Shown here: positions 52,170 through 64,000 of the stretch, piece by piece | Position numbering within the stretch: the first letter of the stretch is position 1 | How the letters are laid out: every line of letters starts with the position of its first letter | Source: Sympetrum striolatum | Taxonomy: Eukaryota > Arthropoda > Insecta > Odonata > Libellulidae | Reading direction: 5' to 3' | DNA length: 64,000 nt | Assembly: GCA_947579665.1 (NCBI GenBank) | Contig: OX388341.1 | Span: 7,306,752-7,370,751, forward strand | Program-made: the position numbers and the translations under genes | The notes under the pieces: model-generated | Database searches by the model: none | What the model was told of the DNA's origin: nothing | What the model saw: only the letters and a program-made list of their open reading frames with translations

Positions 52170-55100
52170 GTCTATTTTAAATTTATTCCTATAAGTATTG
52201 CTAATCATGCATAGAATGATATATTGTGCCAATTAATTTAAGAAATAGTATAATTGTTTTCATGATGATTTGTAACTTAATGATTTGTTTATTATTTCTA
52301 CAGAAAAAGAGAAGAGATATTCTACGAAATGGAAGATAAGATTAAGCTGAAGGCAATCATTGGAGAACATATTCAATCAGGAGTCAAAGTAGGTCAAAGG
52401 AGAGAATGCAAAACAGAATGAGTCTATTTTAAATTTATTCCTATAAGTATTGCTAATCATGCATAGAAAGATATATTGTGCCAATTAATTTAAGAAATAG
52501 TATATTTGTTTTCATGATCATTTTTAATTAATTGATTTGTTTATTATTTCTTCAGAAAAAGAGAAGAGATATTCTCAATGATGGAGGATAATAGTAAGCT
52601 GAAGACAATCATTAGAGAGCAGAATGAACTAGGATAGAAAGTTGGACAAAGGAGGGTGTGCAAAACAAAATGAGTCTATTTTAAATTTATTCCTATAAGT
52701 ATTGCTAATCATGCTAAGAAAGATATATTGTGCCAATTAATTTAAGAAAAAGTATATTTGTTTTTTATCATCATTTTTAACTAAATGATTTGTTTATTAT
52801 TTCTACAGAAAAAGAGAAGAGATATACTCAATGATGGAGGATAAGAGTAAGCTGATGACAATCATTAGAGAGCAGAATGAACTAGGGTAGAATGTTGGAA
52901 AAAGGAGGGTATGCAAAACAGAATGAGTCTATTTTAAATTTATTCCTATAAGTATTGCTAATCATGCATAGAATGATATATGTGCCAATTAATTTATGAA
53001 GTAGTATATTTGTTTTCATGATGTTTTTTAACTAAATGATTTGTTTATTATTTCTACAGAAGGAGAGAAGAGATATTCTCAATGATGGAGGATATGAGTA
53101 AGCTGAAGACAATCATTAGAGAGCAGAATGAACTAGTTTAGAAAGTTGGACAAAGGAGGGTATGCAAAACAGAATGAGTCTATTTTAAATTTATTCCTAT
53201 AAGTATTGCTAATCATGCATAGAATGATACATTGTGCCAATTAATTTAAGAAATAGTATATTTGTTTTCATGATGATTTTTAACTAAATGATTTGTTTAT
53301 TATTTCTACAGAAAAAGAGAAGAGATATTCTAATGATGGAGGATAAGAGTAAGCTGGAGGCAATCAATGGAGAACATAATCAATCAGGAGACAAAGTAGG
53401 TCAAAGGAGGGAATGCAAAACAGAATGAGTCTATTTTAAATTTATTCCTATAAGTATTGCTAATCATGCATAGAATGATATATTGTGCCAATTAATTTAA
53501 GAAATAGTATAATTGTTTTGATTATGATTTTTAACTTAATGATTTGTTTATTATTTCTACAGAAAAAGTGAAGAGATATTCTACGAAACGAAGATAAGAG
53601 TAAGCTGAAGGCAATCATTGGAGAACATAATCAATCAGGAGACAAAGTAGGTCAAAGAAGGGAATGCGAAACAGAATGAGTCTTTTTAAATTTATTCCTA
53701 TAAGTTTTGCTAATCATGCTAAGAAAGATATATTGTGCCAATTAATTTAAGAAAAAGTATATTTGTTTTTTATCATCATTTTTAACTAAATGATTTGTTT
53801 ATTATTTCTACAGAAAAAGAGAAGAGATATTCTCAATGATGGAGGATAAGAGTAAGCTGATGACAATCATTAGAGTGCAGAATGAACTAGGATAGAATGT
53901 TGGACAAAGGAGGGTATGCAAAACAGAATGAGTCTATTTTAAATTTATTCCTATAAGTATTGCTAATCATGCATAGAATGATATATTGTGCCAATTAATT
54001 TATGAAATAGTATATTTGTTTTCATGATGTTTTTTAACTAAATGATTTGTTTATTATTTCTACAGAAGGAGAGAAGAGATATTCTCAATGATGGAGGATA
54101 AGAGTAAGCTGAAGACAATCATTAGAGAGCAGAATGAACTAGTATAGAAAGTTGGACAAAGGAGGGTATGCAAAACAGAATGAGTCTATTTTAAATTTAT
54201 TCCTTTAAGTATTGCTAATCATGCATAGAATGATACATTGTTCCAATTAAATTAAGAAATAGTATATTTGTTTTCATGATGATTTTTAACTAAATGATTT
54301 GTTTATTATTTCTACAGAAAAAGAGAAGAGATATTCTCAATGATGGAGGATAAGAGTAAGCTGAAGGCAATCATTGGAGAACATAATCAATCAGGAGACA
54401 AAGTAGGTCAAAGGAGGGAATGCAAAACAGAATGAGTCTATTTTAAATTTATTCCTATAGGTATTGCTAATCATGCATAGAATAATAAATATACGTCAAT
54501 TAATTTAAGAAATAGTATATTTGTTTTCATGATGATTTTTAACTAAATGATTTGTTTTTTATTTCTACAGAGAAAGAGAAGAGATATTCTCAATGATGGA
54601 GGATAAGAGTAAGCTGAAGACAATCATTAGAAAGCAGAATGAACTAGGATAGAAAGTTGGACAAAGGAGGGTACGCAAAACAGAATGAGTCTATTTTAAA
54701 TTTATTCCTATAAGCATTGGTAATCATGCATAGAATGATATATTGTGCCAATTAATTTAAGAAATAGTATATTTGTTTTAATGATGATTTTTAACTAAAT
54801 GATTTGTTTATTATTTCTACAGAAAAAGAGAAGAGATATTCTCAATGATGGAGGATAAGAGTAAGCTGAAGACAATCATTAGAGAGCAGAATGAACTAGG
54901 ATAGAAAGTTGGACAAAGGAGGGTATGCAAAACAGAATGAGTCTATTTAAATTTATTCCTATAAGTATTGCTAATCATGCATAGAATGATATATTGTGCC
55001 AATTAATTTAAAAAATAGTATATTTGTTTTCATGATGATTTTTAATTAAATGATTTGTTTATTATTTCTACAGAAAAAGAGAAGAGATATTCTCAATGAT

Positions 55101-56449
55101 GGAGGATATGAGTAAGCTGAAGACAATCATTAGAGAGCAGAATGAACTAGGATAGAAAGTTGGACAAAGGAGGGTATGCAAAAACAACATGAGTCTATTT
55201 TAAATTTATTCCTATAAGCATTGGTAATCATGTATAGAATGATATATTGTGCCAATTAATTTATGTAATAGTATATTTGTTTTCATGATGATTTTTAACT
55301 AAATGATTTGTTTATTATTTCTACAGAAAAAGAGAAGAGATATCTCAATGATGGAGGATAAGAGTAAGCTGAAGACAATCATTAGAGAGCAGAATGAACT
55401 AGGATAGAAAGTTGGACAAAGGAGGGTATGCAAAACAGAATAAGTCTATTTTAAATTTATTCCTATAAGTATTGCTAATCATGCATAGAATGATATATTG
55501 TGCCAATTAATTTAAGAAATAGTATATTTGTTTTAATAATGATTTTTAACTAAATGATTTGTTTATTATTTCTACAGAAAATGAGAAGAGATATTCTCAA
55601 TGATAGAGGGTAAGAGTAAGCTGAAGGCAATCATTGGAGAACATAATCAATCAGGAGACAATGTAGGTCAAAGGATGGAATGCAAAACAGAATGAGTCTA
55701 TTTTAAATTTATTCCTAAAAGTATTGCTAATCATGCATAGAATGATATATTGTGCCAATTAATTTAAGAAATAGTATATTTGTTTTCATGATGATTTTTA
55801 ACTAAATGATTTGTTTATTATTTCTATAGAAAAAGAGAAGAGATATTCTCAATGATGGAGGATAAGAGTAAGCTGAAGACAATCATTAGAGAGCAGAATG
55901 AACTAGGATACAAAGTTAGAAAAGGAGGGTATGCAAAAAAGAATGAGGTTATTTTAAATTTATTCCTATAAGTATTGCTAATCATGCATAGAATAGTATA
56001 TATACGTCAATTAATTTAAGAAATAGTATATTTGTTTTCATGATGATTTTTAACTAAATGATTTGTTTATTATTTCTACAGAGAAAGAGAAGAGATATTC
56101 TCAATGATGGAGGATAAGAGTAAGCTGAAGACAATCATTAGAGAGCAGAATGAACTAAGATAGAAAGTTGGACAAAAGGGGGTATGCAATACAAAATGAG
56201 TCTATTTTAAATTTATTCCTATAAGTATTGCTAATCATGCATAGAATGATATATTGTGCCAATTAATTTAAGAAATAGTATATTTGTTTTCATGATGATT
56301 TTTTACTAAATGATTTGTTTATTATTTCTACAGAAAAAGAGAAGAGATATTCTCAATGATGGAGGTGAAGAGTAAGCTGAAGACAATCATTAGAGAGCAG
56401 AATGAACTAGGATAGAAAGTTGGACAAAGGAGGGTATGCAAAACAGAAT

Positions 56450-59400
56450 GAGTCTATTTTGAATTTATTCCTATAAGTATTGCTTATCATGCAAAGAATG
56501 ATATATTGTGCCAATTAATTTAAGAAATAGTATCATTGTTTTGATGATGATTTTTAACTTAATGATTTGTTTATTATTTCTATAGAAAAAGAGAAGAGAT
56601 ATTCTACGAAACGAAGATAAGAGTAAGCTGAAGGCAATCATTGGAGAACATAATCAATCAGGAGACAAAGTAGGTCAAAGAAGGGAATGCAAAACAGAAT
56701 GAGTCTATTTTAAATTTATTCCTATAAGTATTGCTAATCATGCTAAGAAAGATATATTGTGCCAATTAATTTAAGAAAAAGTATATTTGTTTTTTATCAT
56801 CATTTTTAACTAAATGATTTTTTTATTATTTCTACAGAAAAAGAGAAGAGATATTCTCAGTGATGGAGGATAAGAGTAAGCTGATTACAATCATTAGAGT
56901 GCAGAATGAACTAGGATAGAATGTTGGACAAAGGAGGGTATGCAAAACAGAATGAGTCTATTTTAAATTTATTCCTATAAGTATTGCTAATCATGCATAG
57001 AATGATATATTGTGCCAATTAATTTATGAAATAGTATATTTGTTTTCATGATGTTTTTTAACTAAATGATTTGTTTATAATTTCTACAGAAAAAGAGAAG
57101 AGATATTCTCAATGATGGAGGATAATAGTAAGCTGAAGGCAATCATTGGAGAACATAATCAATCAGGAGACAATGTACGTCAAAGGAGGGAATGCAAAAC
57201 AGAATGAGTCTATTTTAAATTTATTCCTAAAAGTATTGCTAATCATGCATAGAATGATATATTGTGCCAATTAATTTAAGAAATAGTATATTTGTTTTCG
57301 TAATCATTTTTAACTAAATGATTTGTTTATTATTTCTACAGAAAAAGAGAAGAGATATTCTCAATGATGGAGGATAAGAGTAAGCTGAAGACAAACATTA
57401 GAGAGCAGAATGAACTAGGATAGAAAGTTGGACAAAGGAGGGTATGCAAAACAGATTGAGTCTATTTTAAATTTATTACTATAAATATTGCTAATCATGC
57501 ATAGAATGATATATTGTGCCAATTAATTTAAGAAATAGTATATTTGTTTTCATGATGATTTTTAACTAAATGATTTGTTTATTATTTCTACAGAAAAAGA
57601 GAAGAGATATTCACAATGATGGAGGATATGAGTAAGCTGAAGACAATCATTAGAGAGCAGAATGAAGTAGGATAGAAAGTTGAACAAAGGAGGGTATGCA
57701 AAACAGAAAGAGTCTATTTTAAATTTATTTCTATAAGCATTGGTAATCATGTATAGAATGATATATTGTGCCAATTAATTTAAGTAATAGTATATTTGTT
57801 TTCATGATGATTTTTAACTAAATGATTTGTTTATTATTTCTACAGTAAAATTGAAGAGATATTCTCAATGATGGAGGATAAGAGTAAGCTGAAGACAATC
57901 ATTAGAGAGCAGAATGAACTAGGATAGAAAGTTGGACAAAGGAGGGCATGCAAAACAGAATAAGTCTATTTTAAATTTATTCCTATAAGTATTGCTAATC
58001 ATGCATAGAATGATATATTGTGCCAATTAACTTATGAAATAGTTTATTTGTTTTCATGATGATTTTTAACTAAATGATTTGTTTATTATTTCTACAGAAA
58101 AAGAGAAGAGATATTCTCAATGATGGAGGATAAGAGTAAGCTGAAGACAATCATTAGAGAGCAGAATGAACTAGGATAGAAAGTTGGACAAAGGAGGGTA
58201 TGCAAAAACAGAATGAGTCTATTTTAAATTTATTCCTATAAGTATTGCTAATCATGCATAGAATGATATATTGTGCCAATTAATTTAAAAAATAGTATAT
58301 TTGTATTCATGATCATTTTTAACTAAATGATTTGTTTATTATTTCTACAGAAAAAGAGAAGAGATATTCTCAATGATGGAGGATAAGATTAAGCTGAAGG
58401 CAATCATTGGAGAACATAATCAATCAGGAGACAATGTAGGTCAAAGGAGGGAATGCAAAACAGAATGAGTCTATTTTAAATTTATTCCTAAAAGTATTGT
58501 TAATCATGCATAGAATGATATATTGTGCCAATTAATTTAAGAAATAGTATATTTGTTTTCATGATGATTTTTAACTAAATGATTTGTTCATTATTTCTAC
58601 AGAAAAAGAGAAGAGATATTCTCAATGATAGAGGATAAGAGTAAGCTGAAGACAATCATTAGAGAGCAGAATGAATTAGGATAGAAAGTTTGACAAAGGA
58701 GGGTATGCAAAAACAAAATGAGTCTATTTTAAATTTATTCCTATAAGCATTGGTAATCATGTATAGAATGATATATTGTGCCAATTAATTTAAGAAATAG
58801 TATATTTGTTTTCATGATGATTTTTAACTAAATGATTTGTTTATTATTTCTACAGTAAAATTGAAGAGATATTCTCAATGATGGAGGATAAGAGTAAGCT
58901 GAAGACAATCATTAGAGAGCAGAATGAACTAGGATAGAAAGTTGGACAAAGGAGGGCATGCAAAACAGAATAAGTCTATTTTAAATTTATTCCTATAAGT
59001 ATTGCTAATCATGCATAGAATGATATATTGTGCCAATTAACTTATGAAATAGTTTATTTGTTTTCATGATGATTTTTAACTAAATGATTTGTTTATTATT
59101 TCTACAGAAAAAGAGAAGAGATATTCTCAATGATGGAGGATAAGAGTAAGCTGAAGACAATCATTAGAGAGCAGAATGAACTAGGATAGAAAGTTGGACA
59201 AAGGAGGGTATGCAAAAACAGAATGAGTCTATTTTAAATTTATTCCTATAAGTATTGCTAATCATGCATCGAATGATATATTGTGCCAATTAATTTAAAA
59301 AATAGTATATTTGTATTCATGATCATTTTTAACTAAATGATTTGTTTATTATTTCTACAGAAAAAGAGAAGAGATATTCTCAATGATGGAGGATAAGATT

Positions 59401-62400
59401 AAGCTGAAGGCAATCATTGGAGAACATAATCAATCAGGAGACAATGTAGGTCAAAGGAGGGAATGCAAAACAGAATGAGTCTATTTTAAATTTATTCCTA
59501 AAAGTATTGTTAATCATGCATAGAATGATATATTGTGCCAATTAATTTAAGAAATAGTATATTTGTTTTCATGATGATTTTTAACTAAATGATTTGTTCA
59601 TTATTTCTACAGAAAAAGAGAAGAGATATTCTCAATGATAGAGGATAAGAGTAAGCTGAAGACAATCATTAGAGAGCAGAATGAATTAGGATAGAAAGTT
59701 GGACAAAGGAGGGTATGCAAAACAGAATGAGTCTATTTTGAATTTATTCCTATAAGTATTGCTTATCATGCAAAGAATGATATATTGTGCCAATTAATTT
59801 AAGAAATAGTATCATTGTTTTGATGATGATTTTTAACTTAATGATTTGTTTATTATTTCTATAGAAAAAGAGAAGAGATATTCTACGAAACGAAGATAAG
59901 AGTAAGCTGAAGGCAATCATTGGAGAACATAATCAATCAGGAGACAAAGTAGGTCAAGGAAGGGAATGCAAAACAGAATGAGTCTATTTTAAATTTATTC
60001 CTATAAGTATTGCTAATCATGCTAAGAAAGATATATTGTGCCAATTAATTTAAGAAAAAATGTATATTTGTTTTTTATCATCATTTTTAACTAAATGATT
60101 TTTTTATTATTTCTACAGAAAAAGAGAAGAGATATTCTCAGTGATGGAGGATAAGAGTAAGCTGATTACAATCATTAGAGTGCAGAATGAACTAGGATAG
60201 AATGTTGGACAAAGGAGGGTATGCAAAACAGAATGAGTCTATTTTAAATTTATTCCTATAAGTATTGCTAATCATGCATAGAATGATATATTGTGCCAAT
60301 TAATTTATGAAATAGTATATTTGTTTTCATGATGTTTTTTAACTAAATGATTTGTTTATAATTTCTACAGAAAAAGAGAAGAGATATTCTCAATGATGGA
60401 GGATAATAGTAAGCTGAAGGCAATCATTGGAGAACATAATCAATCAGGAGACAATGTACGTCAAAGGAGGGAATGCAAAACAGAATGAGTCTATTTTAAA
60501 TTTATTCCTAAAAGTATTGCTAATCATGCATAGAATGATATATTGTGCCAATTAATTTAAGAAATAGTATATTTGTTTTCGTAATCATTTTTAACTAAAT
60601 GATTTGTTTATTATTTCTACAGAAAAAGAGAAGAGATATTCTCAATGATGGAGGATAAGAGTAAGCTGAAGACAAACATTAGAGAGCAGAATGAACTAGG
60701 ATAGAAAGTTGGACAAAGGAGGGTATGCAAAACAGATTGAGTCTATTTTAAATTTATTACTATAAATATTGCTTATCATGCATAGAATGATATATTGTGC
60801 CAATTAATTTAAGAAATAGTATATTTGTTTTCATGATGATTTTTAACTAAATGATTTGTTTATTATTTCTACAGAAAAAGAGAAGAGATATTCACAATGA
60901 TGGAGGATATGAGTAAGCTGAAGACAATCATTAGAGAGCAGAATGAAGTAGGATAGAAAGTTGAACAAAGGAGGGTATGCAAAACAGAAAGAGTCTATTT
61001 TAAATTTATTTCTATAAGCATTGGTAATCATGTATAGAATGATATATTGTGCCAATTAATTTAAGTAATAGTATATTTGTTTTCATGATGATTTTTAACT
61101 AAATGATTTGTTTATTATTTCTACAGTAAAATTGAAGAGATATTCTCAATGATGGAGGATAAGAGTAAGCTGAAGACAATCATTAGAGAGCAGAATGAAC
61201 TAGGATAGAAAGTTGGACAAAGGAGGGCATGCAAAACAGAATAAGTCTATTTTAAATTTATTCCTATAAGTATTGCTAATCATGCATAGAATGATATATT
61301 GTGCCAATTAACTTATGAAATAGTTTATTTGTTTTCATGATGATTTTTAACTAAATGATTTGTTTATTATTTCTACAGAAAAAGAGAAGAGATATTCTCA
61401 ATGATGGAGGATAAGAGTAAGCTGAAGACAATCATTAGAGAGCAGAATGAACTAGGATAGAAAATTGGACAAAGGAGGGTATGCAAAAACAGAATGAGTC
61501 TATTTTAAATTTATTCCTATAAGTATTGCTAATCATGCATAGAATGATATATTGTGCCAATTAATTTAAAAAATAGTATATTTGTATTCATGATCATTTT
61601 TAACTAAATGATTTGTTTATTATTTCTACAGAAAAAGAGAAGAGATATTCTCAATGATGGAGGATAAGATTAAGCTGAAGGCAATCATTGGAGAACATAA
61701 TCAATCAGGAGACAATGTAGGTCAAAGGAGGGAATGCAAAACAGAATGAGTCTATTTTAAATTTATTCCTAAAAGTATTGTTAATCATGCATAGAATGAT
61801 ATATTGTGCCAATTAATTTAAGAAATAGTATATTTGTTTTCATGATGATTTTTAACTAAATGATTTGTTCATTATTTCTACAGAAAAAGAGAAGAGATAT
61901 TCTCAATGATAGAGGATAAGAGTAAGCTGAAGACAATCATTAGAGAGCAGAATGAATTAGGATAGAAAGTTTGACAAAGGAGGGTATGCAAAAACAAAAT
62001 GAGTCTATTTTAAATTTATTCCTATAAGCATTGGTAATCATGTATAGAATGATATATTGTGCCAATTAATTTAAGTAATAGTATATTTGTTTTCATGATG
62101 ATTTTTAACTAAATGATTTGTTTATTATTTCTACAGTAAAATTGAAGAGATATTCTCAATGATGGAGGATAAGAGTAAGCTGAAGACAATCATTAGAGAG
62201 CAGAATGAACTAGGATAGAAAGTTGGACAAAGGAGGGCATGCAAAACAGAATAAGTCTATTTTAAATTTATTCCTATAAGTATTGCTAATCATGCATAGA
62301 ATGATATATTGTGCCAATTAACTAATGAAATAGTTTATTTGTTTTCATGATGATTTTTAACTAAATGATTTGTTTATTATTTCTACAGAAAAAGAGAAGA

Positions 62401-62840
62401 GATATTCTCAATGATGGAGGTAAGAGTAAGCTGAAGACAATCATTAGAGAGCAGAATGAACTAGGATAGAAAGTTGGACAAAGGAGGGTATGCAAAAACA
62501 GAATGAGTCTATTTTAAATTTATTCCTATAAGTATTGCTAATCATGCATAGAATGATATATTGTGCCAATTAATTTAAAAAATAGTATATTTGTATTCAT
62601 GATCATTTTTAACTAAATGATTTGTTTATTATTTCTACAGAAAAAGAGAAGAGATATTCTCAATGATGGAGGATAAGATTAAGCTGAAGGCAATCATTGG
62701 AGAACATAATCAATCAGGAGACAATGTAGGTCAAAGGAGGGAATGCAAAACAGAATGAGTCTATTTTAAATTTATTCCTAAAAGTATTGTTAATCATGCA
62801 TAGAATGATATATTGTGCCAATTAATTTAAGAAATAGTAT
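56450..62840 (+). repeat. Tandem duplication of thirteen monomers
   Basis: About 56450-59730 and 59731-62840 match at an offset of 3280 bp. Markers in order: TATTTTGAATTTATTCC with CTTATCATGCAAAG, the ACGAAACGAAG monomer, CTGATTACAATC, ACAATGTACGTC, ACAAACATTAGAG, ACAGTAAAATTGAAG, TTAACTTATG, GATAAGATTAAGC and TTGTTCATTATTTC. The join near 59700 goes from a GAATTAGG cassette straight into GTTGGACAAAGG with TTTTGAATTT, a recombinant junction. Much of this block also matches 40100-42300. Confidence 0.7.
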
Positions 62841-64000
62841 ATTTGTTTTCATGATGATTTTTAACTAAATGATTTGTTTATTATTTCTACAGTAAAATTG
62901 AAGAGATATTCTCAATGATGGAGGATAAGAGTAAGCTGAAGACAATCATTAGAGAGCAGAATGAACTAGGATAGAAAGTTGGACAAAGGAGGGCATGCAA
63001 AACAGAATAAGTCTATTTTAAATTTATTCCTATAAGTATTGCTAATCATGCATAGAATGATATATTGTGCCAATTAACTTATGAAATAGTTTATTTGTTT
63101 TCATGATGATTTTTAACTAAATGATTTGTTTATTATTTCTACAGAAAAAGAGAAGAGATATTCTCAATGATGGAGGATAAGAGTAAGCTGAAGACAATCA
63201 TTAGAGAGCAGAATGAACTAGGATAGAAAGTTGGACAAAGGAGGGTATGCAAAAACAGAATGAGTCTATTTTAAATTTATTCCTATAAGTATTGCTAATC
63301 ATGCATCGAATGATATATTGTGCCAATTAATTTAAAAAATAGTATATTTGTAGTCATGATCATTTTTAACTAAATGATTTGTTTATTATTTCTACAGAAA
63401 AAGAGAAGAGATATTCTCAATGATGGAGGATAAGATTAAGCTGAAGGCAATCATTGGAGAACATAATCAATCAGGAGACAATGTAGGTCAAAGGAGGGAA
63501 TGCAAAACAGAATGAGTCTATTTTAAATTTATTCCTAAAAGTATTGTTAATCATGCATAGAATGATATATTGTGCCAATTAATTTAAGAAATAGTATATT
63601 TGTTTTCATGATGATTTTTAACTAAATGATTTGTTCATTATTTCTACAGAAAAAGAGAAGAGATATTCTCAATGATAGAGGATAAGAGTAAGCTGAAGAC
63701 AATCATTAGAGAGCAGAATGAATTAGGATAGAAAGTTTGACAAAGGAGGGTATGCAAAAACAAAATGAGTCTATTTTAAATTTATTCCTATAAGTATTGC
63801 TAATCATGCATAGAATGATATATTGTGCCAATTAATTTAAAAAATAGTATATTTGTATTCATGATCATTTTTAACTAAATGATTTGTTTATTATTTCTAC
63901 AGAAAAAGAGAAGAGATATTCTCAATGATGGAGGATAAGAGTAAGCTGAAGGCAATCATTGGAGAACATTATCAATCAGGAGACAATGTAGGTCAAAGGA

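Larger units (their letters stand above)
48190..53810 (+). repeat. Tandem duplication of fourteen monomers
   Basis: About 48320-50280 matches about 51846-53810 at an offset of 3526 bp (14 monomers). The copies share GAAGTCAATCATTGG, ATAGAATAATTGTTTTGATG, the ACGAAACG or ACAAAACG monomer, ATATTCAATCAGGAGTC, GATATGTGCC lacking two bases, GAACTAGTTTAG, GATATTCTAATGATGG and GGAGGCAATCAATGG. Part of the series also matches 21200-22300 and 25740-26760. Confidence 0.7.
15912..64000 (+). repeat. 252-bp satellite array, right segment
   Basis: About 190 monomers of the same family and orientation as the left segment, continuing past the window end, where the last monomer is cut off. The first bases (TTGTGCCAATTTATTTAAG) resume the register broken at 13117. 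Type A and type B monomers are interspersed, with B about a third of copies from roughly 32 kb on. A third, more divergent group carries ATTCTACGAAACGAAG in place of ATTCTCAATGATGGAGG, together with AACTTAATG and GTATAATTG or GTATCATTG upstream (for example near 18285, 21053, 25594, 38705, 48547, 52068, 56602 and 59881). The segment is organised into nested multi-monomer duplications listed separately. No RNA gene and no gene with an ATG-started frame of convincing length was seen. Confidence 0.97.

Noticed and set aside
1..64000. CRISPR array
   Set aside because: The repeat unit is 252 bp with no short repeat/unique spacer alternation; the whole unit is repeated.

Overview
The window is almost entirely one AT-rich satellite DNA array of about 252 bp per monomer. 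All copies are head-to-tail on the same strand, roughly 240 in total. One 2,794-bp non-satellite insertion interrupts the array (13118-15911). No rRNA, tRNA, CRISPR array, operon or bacterial-type gene is visible. A long single-orientation satellite with nested multi-monomer duplications, eukaryotic-style splice signals and a DNA transposon point to a eukaryotic nuclear genome. The low GC and the short intron-like segments would fit an insect or another invertebrate. This would be heterochromatin (pericentromeric, centromeric, or a sex or B chromosome); the sequence alone does not name the species or the chromosome. Layout: (1) 1-13117 is satellite, mostly of one sequence type (A); type B is rare before about 10.7 kb. 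It contains a 5-monomer tandem duplication (about 6.5-9.0 kb) and a 7-monomer one (about 9.1-12.6 kb). (2) 13118-15911 is a DNA-transposon-like element. It has inverted termini (CCCAGCAAACA / TGTTTGCTGGG), a TT repeated at both junctions, and subterminal clusters of the palindrome CCACGTGG. Inside it I see a degraded, probably spliced gene on the minus strand that I cannot assign to a family, with an AATAAA signal behind it. The element also holds a 15-bp perfect inverted repeat and a 24-bp perfect palindrome. (3) 15912-64000 is satellite again, resuming in exact register. It is rich in type B monomers and built from nested duplications of 2, 4, 6, 7, 13, 14 and 18 monomers. Some blocks recur about 16-27 kb away. 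The most interesting aspect of the satellite is that each monomer looks like a gene fragment: branch-point-like sequence, pyrimidine tract and CAG, then an exon-like stretch of about 100 bp, then (in type A) GTATGC. The two main monomer types are nearly identical except for a cassette of about 60 bp that differs at 12 positions with no indels. Read in the frame that type B keeps open, the differences turn an open frame (B) into one with a TAG (A). My reading is that the satellite may derive from an amplified exon plus flanking intron. No long open frame supports a functional protein-coding gene anywhere in the window.
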